The notes beneath the pieces were generated by a model that saw nothing but the letters and a program-made list of their open reading frames with translations, did no database searches and had not been told where the DNA came from. This document shows positions 27,939 to 38,200 of a stretch of 64,000 nucleotides of DNA, one piece after another. Each line of letters starts with the position of its first letter. Position 1 is the first letter of the stretch. This stretch comes from an uncultured Candidatus Saccharibacteria bacterium (GTDB lineage Bacteria > Patescibacteriota > Saccharimonadia > Saccharimonadales > Saccharimonadaceae). Location of the stretch: contig CAMZBA010000005.1 of the NCBI GenBank assembly GCA_947304395.1, positions 24,460 to 88,459 of the forward strand, read 5' to 3'. The translations under genes and the position numbers were made by a program.

Positions 27939-28400
27939 ATGAAGATTCTAATATTCGATACTGGAGATGATAACGCCGCGAGGGTATCGGCTACCTTATT
28001 TGAAGAGAACTTTTTGCGCGAAACGGGAATAGCAGTGCAGTATAAGGAAATACGGAGAAGTGAATATGGCAAGCCATTGCCAATAGCGCAATGGCATTAC
28101 AACTTGAGCCATAGCGGACATTTTTGGACGATGGTGTTAAATAAAAATACTGAAGTGGGGGTGGACATAGAAATGCGTCGTGTTTTGCGGGATAGGATGA
28201 AACGGAGAGTGTTAGCATGCAATGAAGAAGCGCTGAATGGAGAGTTATTACGGAGTTGGGTACTAAAAGAGGCGTACGCGAAAAAACTGGGCTTGGGGCT
28301 GTCGTTAGATTTTCGGACTTTTACAGCAAATGATGTTTTTAAGCACTGTGCGGTGGTTGATTATTCGACTGATCAATATTTTTGCTATACGGTGTATTGA
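27939..28400 (+). CDS. 4'-phosphopantetheinyl transferase (Sfp-like)
   Basis: 153 residues with the family core: HYNLSHSGHFW, the metal-binding GVDIEMRRV and WVLKEAYAKKLGLGL. It would transfer phosphopantetheine from CoA to the acyl carrier protein at 10436-10669, activating its Ser34. It is shorter than Sfp (about 220), essentially a minimal domain, and it runs 62 bases into the 3' end of the opposing gene (28339-29610). Confidence 0.85.
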   Translation: MKILIFDTGDDNAARVSATLFEENFLRETGIAVQYKEIRRSEYGKPLPIAQWHYNLSHSGHFWTMVLNKNTEVGVDIEMRRVLRDRMKRRVLACNEEALNGELLRSWVLKEAYAKKLGLGLSLDFRTFTANDVFKHCAVVDYSTDQYFCYTVY

Positions 28401-29610
28401 TAGTAGCATTTAGTTCTTCGCCGCTATCTGATGGGAGGAAGAATGATATGATAGTTGCTGCTAGGGCCCATAAGATGAAGCCAATAACGATTTCTATGAT
28501 GCGTTGTTTTGCTTTGGTAACTTGAGCTTGATTCTCACGTGCTGTCATAAAGAGGAATCCACTATAGATAATACCAATTGTACCAAGTACGGTAATTCCT
28601 ACGGTAATTGTGCCAATAACGAATCGAATTATGGAGTTGATAGTAGCCTCTCCGTCGTCTTCGGCTTTTTCGCACCATGGCAATAGAATAGTTGCACACT
28701 GGGCTTTTCTTGGCGGAGCTATAATAACTTCAGGGTCTTCGTCTTGTCCGCCAGAACTGCCACCGCCGCCAAGGTCGCTAGCAATAACGCTACCTTTGAC
28801 CCTATACCAGGACAAAGTGTAGGGGTGATGGCCGTTATAATAAATATATAAATCGCCATTAGAATCAAAAGAGACGTCTTCAATTTCGCCATCCACGAGG
28901 GATTTTGGTATATGAAGAGTCTTATGGAGTTGCTTGTCTTTGGTCTTATAGATAAAGACGGCATTTTCGTTTTCTTGATAAGATATTTTTTGACCAAAGG
29001 CGGTGCAGTGACAATCCCAAACCGCCAATGCGACATACTCTTTAAATTCGGCTCTTCCTTGCCAGGTTAGGCCACGTCCCATCCCGCCCCAGGCGGCGGC
29101 GCCTTCTTTCTTGCAGGGCACCAAGTTGCCGTTGACTCCGCTATAACACTTAGTTGTCTCATCTACTAAAAAGGCGTCAGTATCCCAACTGTAGTAGAGA
29201 GAATTTTGGTGTTTCCAGTTGCCACTAATGACTTTTTGGACTTTATAAGGAGATTTTCGATCGGCGAAATAGATAAAGTTATTGCCGTTATCGCCATTGA
29301 ATACGGAAAAAGCTAAGTAGTTTTTAGTAATTGTGCCACCTTGTCCATAATAGGTCGTGGGGTAACATATGGTGCCTACGCCGTTTTTTCGGCCAGGACA
29401 CTTCGAGCTATTGCCGCTAGAGCTAGGATAGTATTTGATAACCGTTTCTAACTCTTTTGCAGTGAGGGTTTGCATTTTCCATTCACTCTTATAATCTGCT
29501 GGCCAGTTTTTGTACGAAAAGGCATTAACTGGTTGACTGAGCCCGACGGCGAAAAATAATGCGCCAATTCCGGCTAGTAGTGATAATTTGGCTAGTTTTC
29601 TGTCTGACAT
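28339..29610 (-). CDS. Secreted protein with C-terminal VirB2/TrbC-like membrane hairpin
   Basis: A signal peptide (LSLLAGIGALFFAVGLSQPVNA) is followed by about 270 extracellular residues rich in aromatic/Gly strands and several Cys (possibly beta-propeller-like), then a Gly-rich linker (DLGGGGSSGGQDEDPEV). The C-terminal TrbC/VirB2-like part has two helices (FVIGTITVGITVLGTIGIIY and IIEIVIGFILWALAATIISF) separated by ARENQAQVTKAKQR. It resembles the hairpin at 2895-4730 but with the domain order reversed. Probably part of, or anchored near, a type IV secretion/pilus complex. A TATAAT lies about 11 nt ahead of the ATG. Confidence 0.75.
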   Translation of the reverse strand: MSDRKLAKLSLLAGIGALFFAVGLSQPVNAFSYKNWPADYKSEWKMQTLTAKELETVIKYYPSSSGNSSKCPGRKNGVGTICYPTTYYGQGGTITKNYLAFSVFNGDNGNNFIYFADRKSPYKVQKVISGNWKHQNSLYYSWDTDAFLVDETTKCYSGVNGNLVPCKKEGAAAWGGMGRGLTWQGRAEFKEYVALAVWDCHCTAFGQKISYQENENAVFIYKTKDKQLHKTLHIPKSLVDGEIEDVSFDSNGDLYIYYNGHHPYTLSWYRVKGSVIASDLGGGGSSGGQDEDPEVIIAPPRKAQCATILLPWCEKAEDDGEATINSIIRFVIGTITVGITVLGTIGIIYSGFLFMTARENQAQVTKAKQRIIEIVIGFILWALAATIISFFLPSDSGEELNATINTPYSKNIDQSNNQPPHSA

Positions 29611-29689
29611 GTTTATAATATATTATAATTCAAAAAATCCTTACTCGAAACATTATCTTTTTAAAATAATGGCTTGAGCAAGGATTTTT

Positions 29690-29766
29690 TGGTGGGTCGC
29701 GAGGGGCTCGAACCCCCGACCTCCTCGGTGTAAACGAGGCGCTCTAGCCAACTGAGCTAGCGACCC
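29690..29766 (-). tRNA. tRNA-Val (TAC)
   Basis: The reverse complement begins GGGTCGCTAGCTCAGTTGG. The anticodon loop TTTACAC in the stem CCTCG/CGAGG gives TAC. The T arm is GGGGGTTCGAGCCCC, the discriminator is A and CCA is encoded. Confidence 0.95.
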
Positions 29767-29787
29767 ATTAAATTGTTAATCTCTAAC

Positions 29788-29871
29788 CAAGTTGGCTAGA
29801 GCGCTGGGCGCTCGTTCTTTTATTAACTCGGCGCAAATGCGCCTCGGACAGCAACTGAGCTGGCGACCCAT
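29788..29871 (-). repeat. Remnant copy of the tRNA-Val 5' half with an inverted fragment
   Basis: 29852-29871 repeats the tRNA 5' end (29749-29768) with one mismatch, and 29790-29804 is a perfect 15-nt inverted copy of 29739-29753. No T arm or acceptor 3' side follows, so it is not a functional tRNA. Confidence 0.6.
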
Positions 29872-30016
29872 ACGATTTAATTATTTTAGCATATTATTTC
29901 CAAAAAGAAAACTTTGCGAACGATAAGTAAATATGGCCATCTTTTAATGTGAGTGATGGAATTGAAAAAATATGGTAAAATAACAGATATAAAATTAATT
30001 AATAGAAAGGGCAGCG

Positions 30017-31822
30017 ATGTCAGATATACAACATATTGAGAAAATGCGTCATTCGCTTAGCCATATTATGGCGGCGGCGATTAGGAACTTGTATACTGAC
30101 ACAACAACAATTAAGTTCGGTGTTGGCCCAGCTATTGATAATGGTTTTTATTATGATATTGATTTTGGCGGCGTGAAGGTTTCTGAAGATGATTTCAAGA
30201 AAATTGAAAAAGAAATGCGCAAAATCATCAACAAGAAAATGCCAATTGTGCGAAGCGAAAAGACTCGCCAAGAAGCATTGAAATGGGCTAAGGATAATAA
30301 GCAGAAGTATAAAGAAGAATTAATAAAAGATCTTCCGGAAGATGAGACTATCTCTTTCTACACGTTGGGGAATTTTGAGGACTTATGCAAAGGGCCTCAC
30401 GTAGAGAATACTGGAGAGGTTGGTGTATTTAAGCTTGATAAGGTCGCGGGTGCATATTGGCGCGGTGACGAAAAACGTGAGATGCTGACGCGTATTTATG
30501 GTCTAGCATTCGAAACGCAAGAAGAGCTAGATGAGTATTTGAAGCAACAAGAGGAAGCAAAGAAGCGTGATCATCGCAAGATTGGTAAAGAGTTAGGGTT
30601 ATTCTGTTATTCGGAATTGGTCGGAGCGGGCTTACCGTTATTTACTCCTAAGGGCACGATTTTGCGCGACATGGTTGCGGCTTTGGCAAATAGCTATCGC
30701 GAGCGTTGTGGTTATCAAAAGGTTTGCATTCCGCATATCGCAAATATCGATCTCTATAAGACATCTGGTCACTTTGAAAAATTCCCAGAGATGTTGCGCT
30801 TCACTAGCACTGAAAGTGGCGACGAACTAGCCTTGAAGCCGGTTAACTGTCCACACCATAGTCAGATTTTTGCGAGCGTGCCGCGTTCTTATAAAGAGCT
30901 GCCAGTTAAATTCCTCGAAACTACGATGGTCTATCGTGATGAGCGTAAAGGCGAGCTTGGCGGATTGAGCCGCGTTCGTGCTATCACGCAGGACGATTCG
31001 CACGTATTTTGTACGGAAGAGCAAATTGGCGATATCTTTGGCGAATTAATCGAATCGGCAAAAGATTTATATAAGCGCATCGATATGCAACTAAAGTTGC
31101 GTTTATCATTCCGCGACGACGGCGATGGCTATATCGGTACGCCAGAGATGTGGGAAAAGGCGCAGAACGCCATTAAGGATATGGCTGAGAAATTTGAGAT
31201 GGATTATTCTATCGGCGAGGGCGAGGCGGCTATGTATGGCCCAAAGATGGATTTCATGGCAGTAGATGCGCTTGGCCGCGAATGGCAATTAGCGACCGTT
31301 CAGCTAGATTATGCAATGCCGACGCGTTTTGGCTTGGAATATACGGCTGAGGATGGTAGCAAGAAAACGCCAATCATGATTCATTGTGCTTTGTTGGGTT
31401 CAATCGAACGTTTCTTGAGCGTATTCATTGAGCATACGGCGGGGTGGTTTCCAGCATGGTGCGCTCCGGAACAAATACGCATCTTGACCTTGAATGATAG
31501 TGTTGCGGATTATGCTCGGAAAGTTGAGGATGCAGTCAAACATGTACGGACATCCTTCTTTGATAGAGATTATAAAGTGCGCTATACGATTGATGATCGG
31601 AATGAAAGTCTCGGTAAGAAAATCCGTGAAGCGGTAAAGATGAAGATTCCTTTTGTTTTAATTGTGGGACCGAAAGATGCTGAAGCGGGAGAGGTATCGA
31701 TACGTTGGTCAGAAAATGGCGAAGAAAGTAAGATAGACTTAGGCAGTGTTAGAGAGTATGTGTTGGAAAATATCGAAAGAAGTTTTTATACGGATAAAGA
31801 ATTTTTCGACCTTGCCGATTAA
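30017..31822 (+). CDS. thrS: Threonyl-tRNA synthetase
   Basis: 601 residues; attaches Thr to tRNA-Thr. The editing domain is recognised by MRHSLSHIMAAAI (HxxxH) and CKGPHV. The catalytic domain has NCPHHSQ (zinc Cys), motif 2 in MVYRDERKGELGGLSRVR and motif 3 in LGSIERFLSVFIE, followed by a C-terminal anticodon-binding domain. The N-terminal TGS domain of the E. coli enzyme is missing: the protein begins within eight residues of the editing domain. The ATG follows GAAAGG. A terminator is at 31892-31920. Confidence 0.97.
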   Translation: MSDIQHIEKMRHSLSHIMAAAIRNLYTDTTTIKFGVGPAIDNGFYYDIDFGGVKVSEDDFKKIEKEMRKIINKKMPIVRSEKTRQEALKWAKDNKQKYKEELIKDLPEDETISFYTLGNFEDLCKGPHVENTGEVGVFKLDKVAGAYWRGDEKREMLTRIYGLAFETQEELDEYLKQQEEAKKRDHRKIGKELGLFCYSELVGAGLPLFTPKGTILRDMVAALANSYRERCGYQKVCIPHIANIDLYKTSGHFEKFPEMLRFTSTESGDELALKPVNCPHHSQIFASVPRSYKELPVKFLETTMVYRDERKGELGGLSRVRAITQDDSHVFCTEEQIGDIFGELIESAKDLYKRIDMQLKLRLSFRDDGDGYIGTPEMWEKAQNAIKDMAEKFEMDYSIGEGEAAMYGPKMDFMAVDALGREWQLATVQLDYAMPTRFGLEYTAEDGSKKTPIMIHCALLGSIERFLSVFIEHTAGWFPAWCAPEQIRILTLNDSVADYARKVEDAVKHVRTSFFDRDYKVRYTIDDRNESLGKKIREAVKMKIPFVLIVGPKDAEAGEVSIRWSENGEESKIDLGSVREYVLENIERSFYTDKEFFDLAD

Positions 31823-31891
31823 AGCGATTCCCAAAGAGTAAGTGCCGAGTAGCTAGCGAAAATGCGAGGTATTATAAAAATCGCATCGAAG

Positions 31892-31920
31892 GCCCGCCGT
31901 TATATGGCGGGCTTATTTTT
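31892..31920 (+). terminator. Intrinsic terminator of thrS
   Basis: Perfect stem GCCCGCC/GGCGGGC, 7-nt loop, then TTATTTTT. Confidence 0.9.
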
Positions 31921-31974
31921 ATTGCGATTATGTTAAAATTAGAGTAAGTAATTTTGATAGTTGGGAGAAAAATA

Positions 31975-33009
31975 ATGGCAAAAAGGATGGGCGAGTTTGA
32001 GAAGCGGCCACCGGTGAAAGAGGCAACTCCTATTCCGTTGCAGAGAAGAAGGCCGATTGGTTGGATGGTTGCAACGGCTGTTTTTGCAGTTATTGCGATG
32101 GCCGCGATAAGCTATATCATTGTTAATGAAATGGAGTCGAGTAAATCGAGACGTATTATTTCGTCAGCAAAGGGAGTGGATAGATGTGCGTCTGCGAACA
32201 GGTCTGAAAAAGAAAAGCGCAATAAAGAAGACGTGTTGGATGACGAAGATGATGAGTCGGAGCAGGAGCTTGAACTAGAAATACCAGTCGAAGTGCCCGT
32301 AAATGGCTTTAGGAAGAAGGAAGATTACGATGGATTGCTAAAAAACGTTTCAATAGCATTAAGAAATAAGATTAGTAAAGATGATGCTATAGAGCTGGAT
32401 GAATATAATAGAGGGCCGGAAGTTAAAGTTGATGAGGGTGTATATACGTCTTTGGACTATAGCAGAAATCTTAACGTTTCATACTATGACGGCCTTTACG
32501 AAGAGATTGGCGATGATTGGGATAATAATCTTGAAACAATTTTGACAAAATACGGTTTCAAGCGAGATAACTCAGTGGATGGTCTTCGCGAATATTATAA
32601 AGATGGTAATGGTTCGATTTGCGCGGTCGATACAAGTGGCAATATATTCATTGATTGCGGCCACGAATCGTGGTTAAGCGAAGAGAATAGGGCTTTAGTT
32701 AAGGCAATTTGGCCAGATTATAAAGCAAAGACGAAGAATACGATGGTTATATTAAACGCAAAAGTTGCTGATATAAAAAACAGTTCCATATCTGGATATC
32801 AAAGATTGGGGGTCGATGAGCATTATATGTCTATTGGCGTGGGGGCTGTAGCCTTATTCTATAAGAAGGATGGCGGTTCATGGCAGTACTTTACTAGCGC
32901 GCAGGCAGTTATGTCTTGTAAATATTATAAGGGCGATATAGCAAAAGCCTTTGCGGATGATTATTGCCTCGATGAGACGGCGGGGAAAAACCGAAAAGTT
33001 GGACAATAG
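31975..33009 (+). CDS. Membrane-anchored protein of unknown function
   Basis: Start at ATG 31975 with GGGAG 8 nt upstream; the frame opens earlier at 31954 but that would put the ribosome site inside the gene. Cytoplasmic basic start, one helix (about residues 25-47, WMVATAVFAVIAMAAISYII), an acidic linker (DDEDDESEQELELE), then about 220 outer residues with Cys pairs and a DGSWQYFTSAQ-like ending (GGSWQYFTSAQAVMSCKYY) that suggests a folded secreted domain. No family recognised. Confidence 0.7.
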   Translation: MAKRMGEFEKRPPVKEATPIPLQRRRPIGWMVATAVFAVIAMAAISYIIVNEMESSKSRRIISSAKGVDRCASANRSEKEKRNKEDVLDDEDDESEQELELEIPVEVPVNGFRKKEDYDGLLKNVSIALRNKISKDDAIELDEYNRGPEVKVDEGVYTSLDYSRNLNVSYYDGLYEEIGDDWDNNLETILTKYGFKRDNSVDGLREYYKDGNGSICAVDTSGNIFIDCGHESWLSEENRALVKAIWPDYKAKTKNTMVILNAKVADIKNSSISGYQRLGVDEHYMSIGVGAVALFYKKDGGSWQYFTSAQAVMSCKYYKGDIAKAFADDYCLDETAGKNRKVGQ

Positions 33010-33053
33010 CTGACTGGAGCGACTTTTAAGGTAGTTTGCGGTAAAATAGAAGC

Positions 33054-35075
33054 ATGTCAAAGATTTTGGAGGGATTGAACTCTGCGCAAAAAGAGGCTGT
33101 TGAGACTTTGTCTGGGCCGGTTTTAATTTTGGCGGGTGCAGGATCGGGAAAAACGAAGACCTTAACCCATCGAATTGCGAATTTGATAGCGAACGGAGTG
33201 GCGCCATACGAGATTTTAGCGCTAACTTTCACGAATAAAGCAGCGCGCGAGATGCGTGAGCGTTTGGCGCGGTTGCTCGACATGGACAATAACTTCAGTT
33301 TTATGCCATGGATGGGGACTTTTCATTCGATTTGTGTGAAGATTCTGCGAATTGAGGCGGAGAACGTTGGCTTATCCAAAAGTTTTGTAATTTACGATAC
33401 GGACGATCGGTTAGCGTTAATTAAGCGCGCAATGAAAGAATTGCACGTAAGTGACAAAAATATCAAACCGCGAGCGTGTGAGGCGGCAATTTCAAAGGCG
33501 AAGAATGAGGGAGAAGATCCTGATGAAATGCTAGCGAAGGCATTTTATCCAAATCAGAAGCAGATTGCGGAAGTCTATGAACGCTACGAAGACATGCGTA
33601 TGAAAGCGGATGCGGTAGATTTTGATGACCTACTTTTATATGTAGCGAAGTTGTTGCGTCAGCGTACGGATATTCGCGCGAAGTGGCGTCGAAAATTTCA
33701 ACATATTTTAATTGACGAGTATCAGGACACAAACCACATTCAGTATGAAATTGTGAAGCTGCTGGTGAATGACGAACGTAATATTTGTTGCGTGGGAGAC
33801 GATTGGCAATCGATTTATTCTTGGCGTGGGGCGGATTTTACGAATATCTTGAATTTTGAGCGAGATTTTCCTGGTGCAAAAGTGATAAAACTGGAGCAAA
33901 ATTATCGGTCGACGCAGAATATTCTTGATGCGGCGCAGAAAGTGATTACGAAGAATACGCAGAGGAGCGACAAAGAGTTATTTACGGAGATTGGGAAAGG
34001 TGCGCCAGTAGAGATATATGGTGCGCGTGACGAACAGGATGAGGCGCGCTATGTGGCGGGAATGATAAAAAAGAGCGGGCGGCCCCTGAATGATTTTGCA
34101 GTGTTATATAGAACAAATGCACAATCACAAGCGTTTGAGAAGGCTTTTATGGAATATCGGATTCCATATAAGCTAGTCGGCGGGGTGCGCTTTTATGATC
34201 GTAAAGAAATTCGTGACATTGTGGCTTATTTGCACTTGATTGTAAACCCGCGTGACATTATTTCTTTTACGAGAGTAGTAAATGTGCCGGCGCGGGGGAT
34301 TGGCGAGAAGTCGGTGCAGAAGATTTTAGCGGGAGACATAGATGGTTTGACGGTGAAGGCGGCGAAGGCATATTTGCAATTTGCGGATACGTTAGAGGTG
34401 CTTCGGAAGAAGAGTGCTAATGGCGCAAACCCAGCGGATATTATTGAAGAGTTACTGCGGAGAATTGATTATAGGGGGTATTTGAACGATGGGGATAAGC
34501 TGAAAGCCGAGGAGCGAAATGAGAACTTGACAGTGCTTATTGGTGAAGCCGGCGCATATGCGACTTTAGATGAGTTTTTGGCTGATGCGGCCTTGATGTC
34601 TTCGGCGGATGAGGAATCGGGAAAGGACGCGGTGACATTAATGACTTTACATGCGGCGAAAGGTTTGGAATTTCCGATTGTATTCTTGGTTGGTATGGAA
34701 GAGGGACTATTGCCACACGTGCGATCGATGGATGAATCGGCCGAAGATGTAGAAGAGGAGCGACGTTTGGCTTATGTTGGCATGACAAGGGCAATGCGAG
34801 AGCTGTTCTTGACCTATGCGCAGTCGCGCTTTGCTTATGGCGGGCGGAGCTATAATTTTCCGTCACGTTTTTTGCAAGATTTAGGCTTTAACCCGTACGG
34901 GAACCATGATTTAGATGGCGATGGTTTTACGGATGACGATTTTGGCGAAGATGATTTTGGTGGCGGTTCAGATGGCTTATGGACAAGGAAGCCTAGTAGG
35001 CGAAGTTTTGCGCCGGAAGGGCATAGAGAAGAGGGCTACGATCCTTTTCCGCCGGATTTGCCAGTTTATGATTGA
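33054..35075 (+). CDS. UvrD/PcrA-type superfamily 1 DNA helicase
   Basis: 673 residues with the SF1A motifs: Q motif LNSAQKEAV (8-16), Walker A GAGSGKT (28-34), TFTNKAAREM, LIDEYQDTN (motif II), LEQNYRST, MTLHAAKGLEFPIVF (motif V) and YVGMTRA (motif VI). It unwinds DNA 3'-5' in repair and replication restart. The C-terminus is acidic (DDDFGEDDFGG), shorter than in PcrA, and lacks the usual RNA polymerase-binding Tudor-like end. TAAAAT (33042-33047) lies 6 nt before the ATG, a leaderless arrangement. Confidence 0.95.
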   Translation: MSKILEGLNSAQKEAVETLSGPVLILAGAGSGKTKTLTHRIANLIANGVAPYEILALTFTNKAAREMRERLARLLDMDNNFSFMPWMGTFHSICVKILRIEAENVGLSKSFVIYDTDDRLALIKRAMKELHVSDKNIKPRACEAAISKAKNEGEDPDEMLAKAFYPNQKQIAEVYERYEDMRMKADAVDFDDLLLYVAKLLRQRTDIRAKWRRKFQHILIDEYQDTNHIQYEIVKLLVNDERNICCVGDDWQSIYSWRGADFTNILNFERDFPGAKVIKLEQNYRSTQNILDAAQKVITKNTQRSDKELFTEIGKGAPVEIYGARDEQDEARYVAGMIKKSGRPLNDFAVLYRTNAQSQAFEKAFMEYRIPYKLVGGVRFYDRKEIRDIVAYLHLIVNPRDIISFTRVVNVPARGIGEKSVQKILAGDIDGLTVKAAKAYLQFADTLEVLRKKSANGANPADIIEELLRRIDYRGYLNDGDKLKAEERNENLTVLIGEAGAYATLDEFLADAALMSSADEESGKDAVTLMTLHAAKGLEFPIVFLVGMEEGLLPHVRSMDESAEDVEEERRLAYVGMTRAMRELFLTYAQSRFAYGGRSYNFPSRFLQDLGFNPYGNHDLDGDGFTDDDFGEDDFGGGSDGLWTRKPSRRSFAPEGHREEGYDPFPPDLPVYD

Positions 35076-35120
35076 TTGGTGCTTTTTGGGTTTAGGTATT
35101 TTATTTTAAAATGATTATGC

Positions 35121-35151
35121 TATCATAGTATTAGTACCAATGGGAGGTACT
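35121..35151 (+). promoter_or_regulatory. -10 box and 5'-end hairpin of the locus B giant gene
   Basis: TATCAT at 35121-35126 would start transcription near 35133, exactly where AGTACC (35133-35138) begins a hairpin with GGTACT (35146-35151). The leader to ATG 35208 is about 75 nt, as in locus A. Confidence 0.4.
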
Positions 35152-35207
35152 TGGTAGTGTAGAGTTCTTCAAATTTCAATTACTGCGAGAGAAATGGAGA
35201 ATGATCG

Positions 35208-38200
35208 ATGTTATTCAGGAGGAGTCCTGTAGCATCTCGCGCCAAGGAGCGCAAAACAAAAAGAGAGAAAAACGACAAGCTAGTCCGTATTTTGGTGGCT
35301 ACGTTCTTGGGTGTTTTTGTCTCGGTCCTTTTTGTGAACCTGATTATTATAGGATATAGGACTTCCGTGGCTGAGTCTCTCGAGAATGGAACGCGCATCG
35401 AAGAAGAATCGGAGTTAGTATATTATCTAACGGTAAAATATGATGGCGTTGATAAGTATGGCATAGAATCCAGTGATGCAGTTACTTCAAATATTAAGAG
35501 CGGAATAGTAGAGGTCGTTGATCGTATTCCAGATGGTCTTGAGTTTGTTGGCTTTCAAACAACGCAAACTGGACTTATTGGTGCGGTCAATCGTAGCGAT
35601 GATACCATCTCTTGCCCTGGTCGCGTAATTGATGATACTAACGAACAGTCCGCTGAGGCGGGGGTATGGAACGCGGCTCGCACGGAATTCACTTACCATG
35701 GATTGCATTATTATTCTGACACCAGAACGATAAAGTTTAAGGCAATAGATATTCAAGCCGGTTGTGATTTAGTGGTAGGTATTATTACAAAGACTCCATC
35801 TCTTGGAGACAGGGAGCGTATGGATTTTTATAATACTGGCAGGGTTGGCGAGAAACTCATCAATAAGGACTCGAACACTGTTCATGTCTGGATGGGTAAA
35901 GATACCACACCGTCAACTTATAATGTAACCTACAGCTATACTGGCGATATACCGGAGGGCGCCCCTACGCCGCCTAGCAATCAATCATATACGCAGGGTT
36001 CGACTGTTGGTGTAGCCATGGAGCCGTCCATTGATGGATATGAATTTTCAGGGTGGACGACGTCTGATGCTACTGTTAGCGATGGGGTGTTTACTATGCC
36101 AAGTAATAGTGTAAATTTTGTGGGTATCTTCACTGAAAAGCAGGACACTACGAAATACGCGGTCACTTACGCGATAAATGGCGATGCTCCAGCAGGTTAC
36201 ATTGCCCCTAAGGAAAAGTTTTACGAGGCTGGTGAAATTGTTAATTTAGATTCAACCCAAGCTAATGATGTTATTGATGATTATATTTTCTCCGGATGGG
36301 CATCCGACGGGTTGAATATAATTAATGGAAGCTTTGTGATGCCTGAAAGCAACGTTACTTTTACGGGCAGCTTTGCTCGTCAGACCTACAGTGTTACTTA
36401 CGCTTTTGAGGGTGATATCTTACCGCCAAATGCGTCAACATTGTTGCCCGAAACAGTAAGCTACCATGCTGGAGATGTCGTAACTCTCGCCGCTAATCCA
36501 AGCGCGGACGGCTATTACTTCATGGGGTGGTATAGCAAGTCGTCCTTTACTATGCCAGCAAATAATCTTGTAATATATGGCGAATGGATGGTTCAGGCGG
36601 GCGTTTTTTCGCCAACTATTTCGGTCAGTATTCCCAATCAAGAAGATAGTTATCATATTGATCAGACCGTAGAATTCGACGTTATTATTACGAATACAGC
36701 AGATTTTCCAATTACTAACGTTCAAGTGGTTGAGCAACTCGACGGCGCAGTATTTATAACTGGAGCTGGCTATACTCTCTCGGAAGATTACCTTGCGACC
36801 ATTCCTATTCTTGCTGCCGGCGAGAGTATTACACTAAAGGCGCAGTATGAGATTACGAAGGATGAGACTGGCGAGATTGCGAACGTCGTAGCTATATCTG
36901 GAGCTACGGCAGGTGAAGCGAATTATAATATCGACACGACCAAAGACTATACGGCTTCCGTTACTTTTAATACGAAAAGCTGGCAGGATATCCCAGTCCT
37001 AACTGGCGTGCGTATGGGCGATATATTATCATATGTGTCAATCATAGTAATAGGAATAATTTGTATCAATGTACGAAAGATAACTACTCGCGAATCTAGT
37101 CTTTGGAAGTGGAGGACGAGCCTCTTCATTATTTCGAAATCGCGCCTTTATGCTTTCGTCGGTATATTTGTAATTATTTTAGTGTCTTCCTTCTCGATTT
37201 TTTTGGTTAGTAAAGTTTTCGCTACACCAACCGAGCCAATTCCGTCTATTGAGTTAGTATCGCAGCATGTCAGTTATATAAACGGCGAGTCGGGCGCATG
37301 GAAGGTGAATAAGCGGGCTGGCTGGACTGGTCGTAATACAGCCAGGATTATTATTGACGTAGATTCTCGGATGAAACTCCAAAACGAGGCTAATGATGTT
37401 CTTCTTGTTGTGGATAATGGCAATTCGATGGGAGGGGATAGGCTACAAGCGGCGAAAGGTGCTTTAATTAGTTTTACGAACGACTTCCTGGACGAAGGAG
37501 ACAATAATAATATCGCTATTGTCACATTTAACCACGATTATAATATTGAAACCGGTTTCACTAACGACCGCGATTTATTGCTGTCGGAAATTTCGAACAT
37601 TACTACCGAAGACGCCATCGACGGCGGTGAAAAAACAAATTACTATCAAGGGCTAAATGGTGCCGAGCGCTTACTGCGTGATTACATCCAACGCGATAAT
37701 CGAAATGTAACGATTGTTTTCTTGACCGATGGCATTCCAAATGAAGAGCTCTTGTATCAAAATGCAGAATATCAGCTTATTAAGCACAAATATTCTTTTG
37801 TTACTATTAATGCTATTCAATATGAAATGGGTGACGCTGTTATTAGAGATTTAGCCGCAATATCGGATAGTCAATTCGTTGCGAGCAGGAATAACCTTGT
37901 TGATGTAATACCCGAGGCATCTATCGCCCCATATAAATATGACGAATTTGTCCTTACGGATCATATAGATGATGAATTCTTTACAATTTCGGGTCTCGAT
38001 GCCATTCGCGCAAATAGGGGCACGGTAACATTAGAATACGAAGGCTCTACTCCTGGAATAATGTGGGATATAAGCGGCGCACTTCGCTCTGGGTTTTCAG
38101 CTCACATGGAGATAGATATAAGACTCAAAGACGAATATATCGCCGAGCCAGGGCTGTATTCGACTAACAAAAATGCATCAGTAATATCATCCTTGTATGA

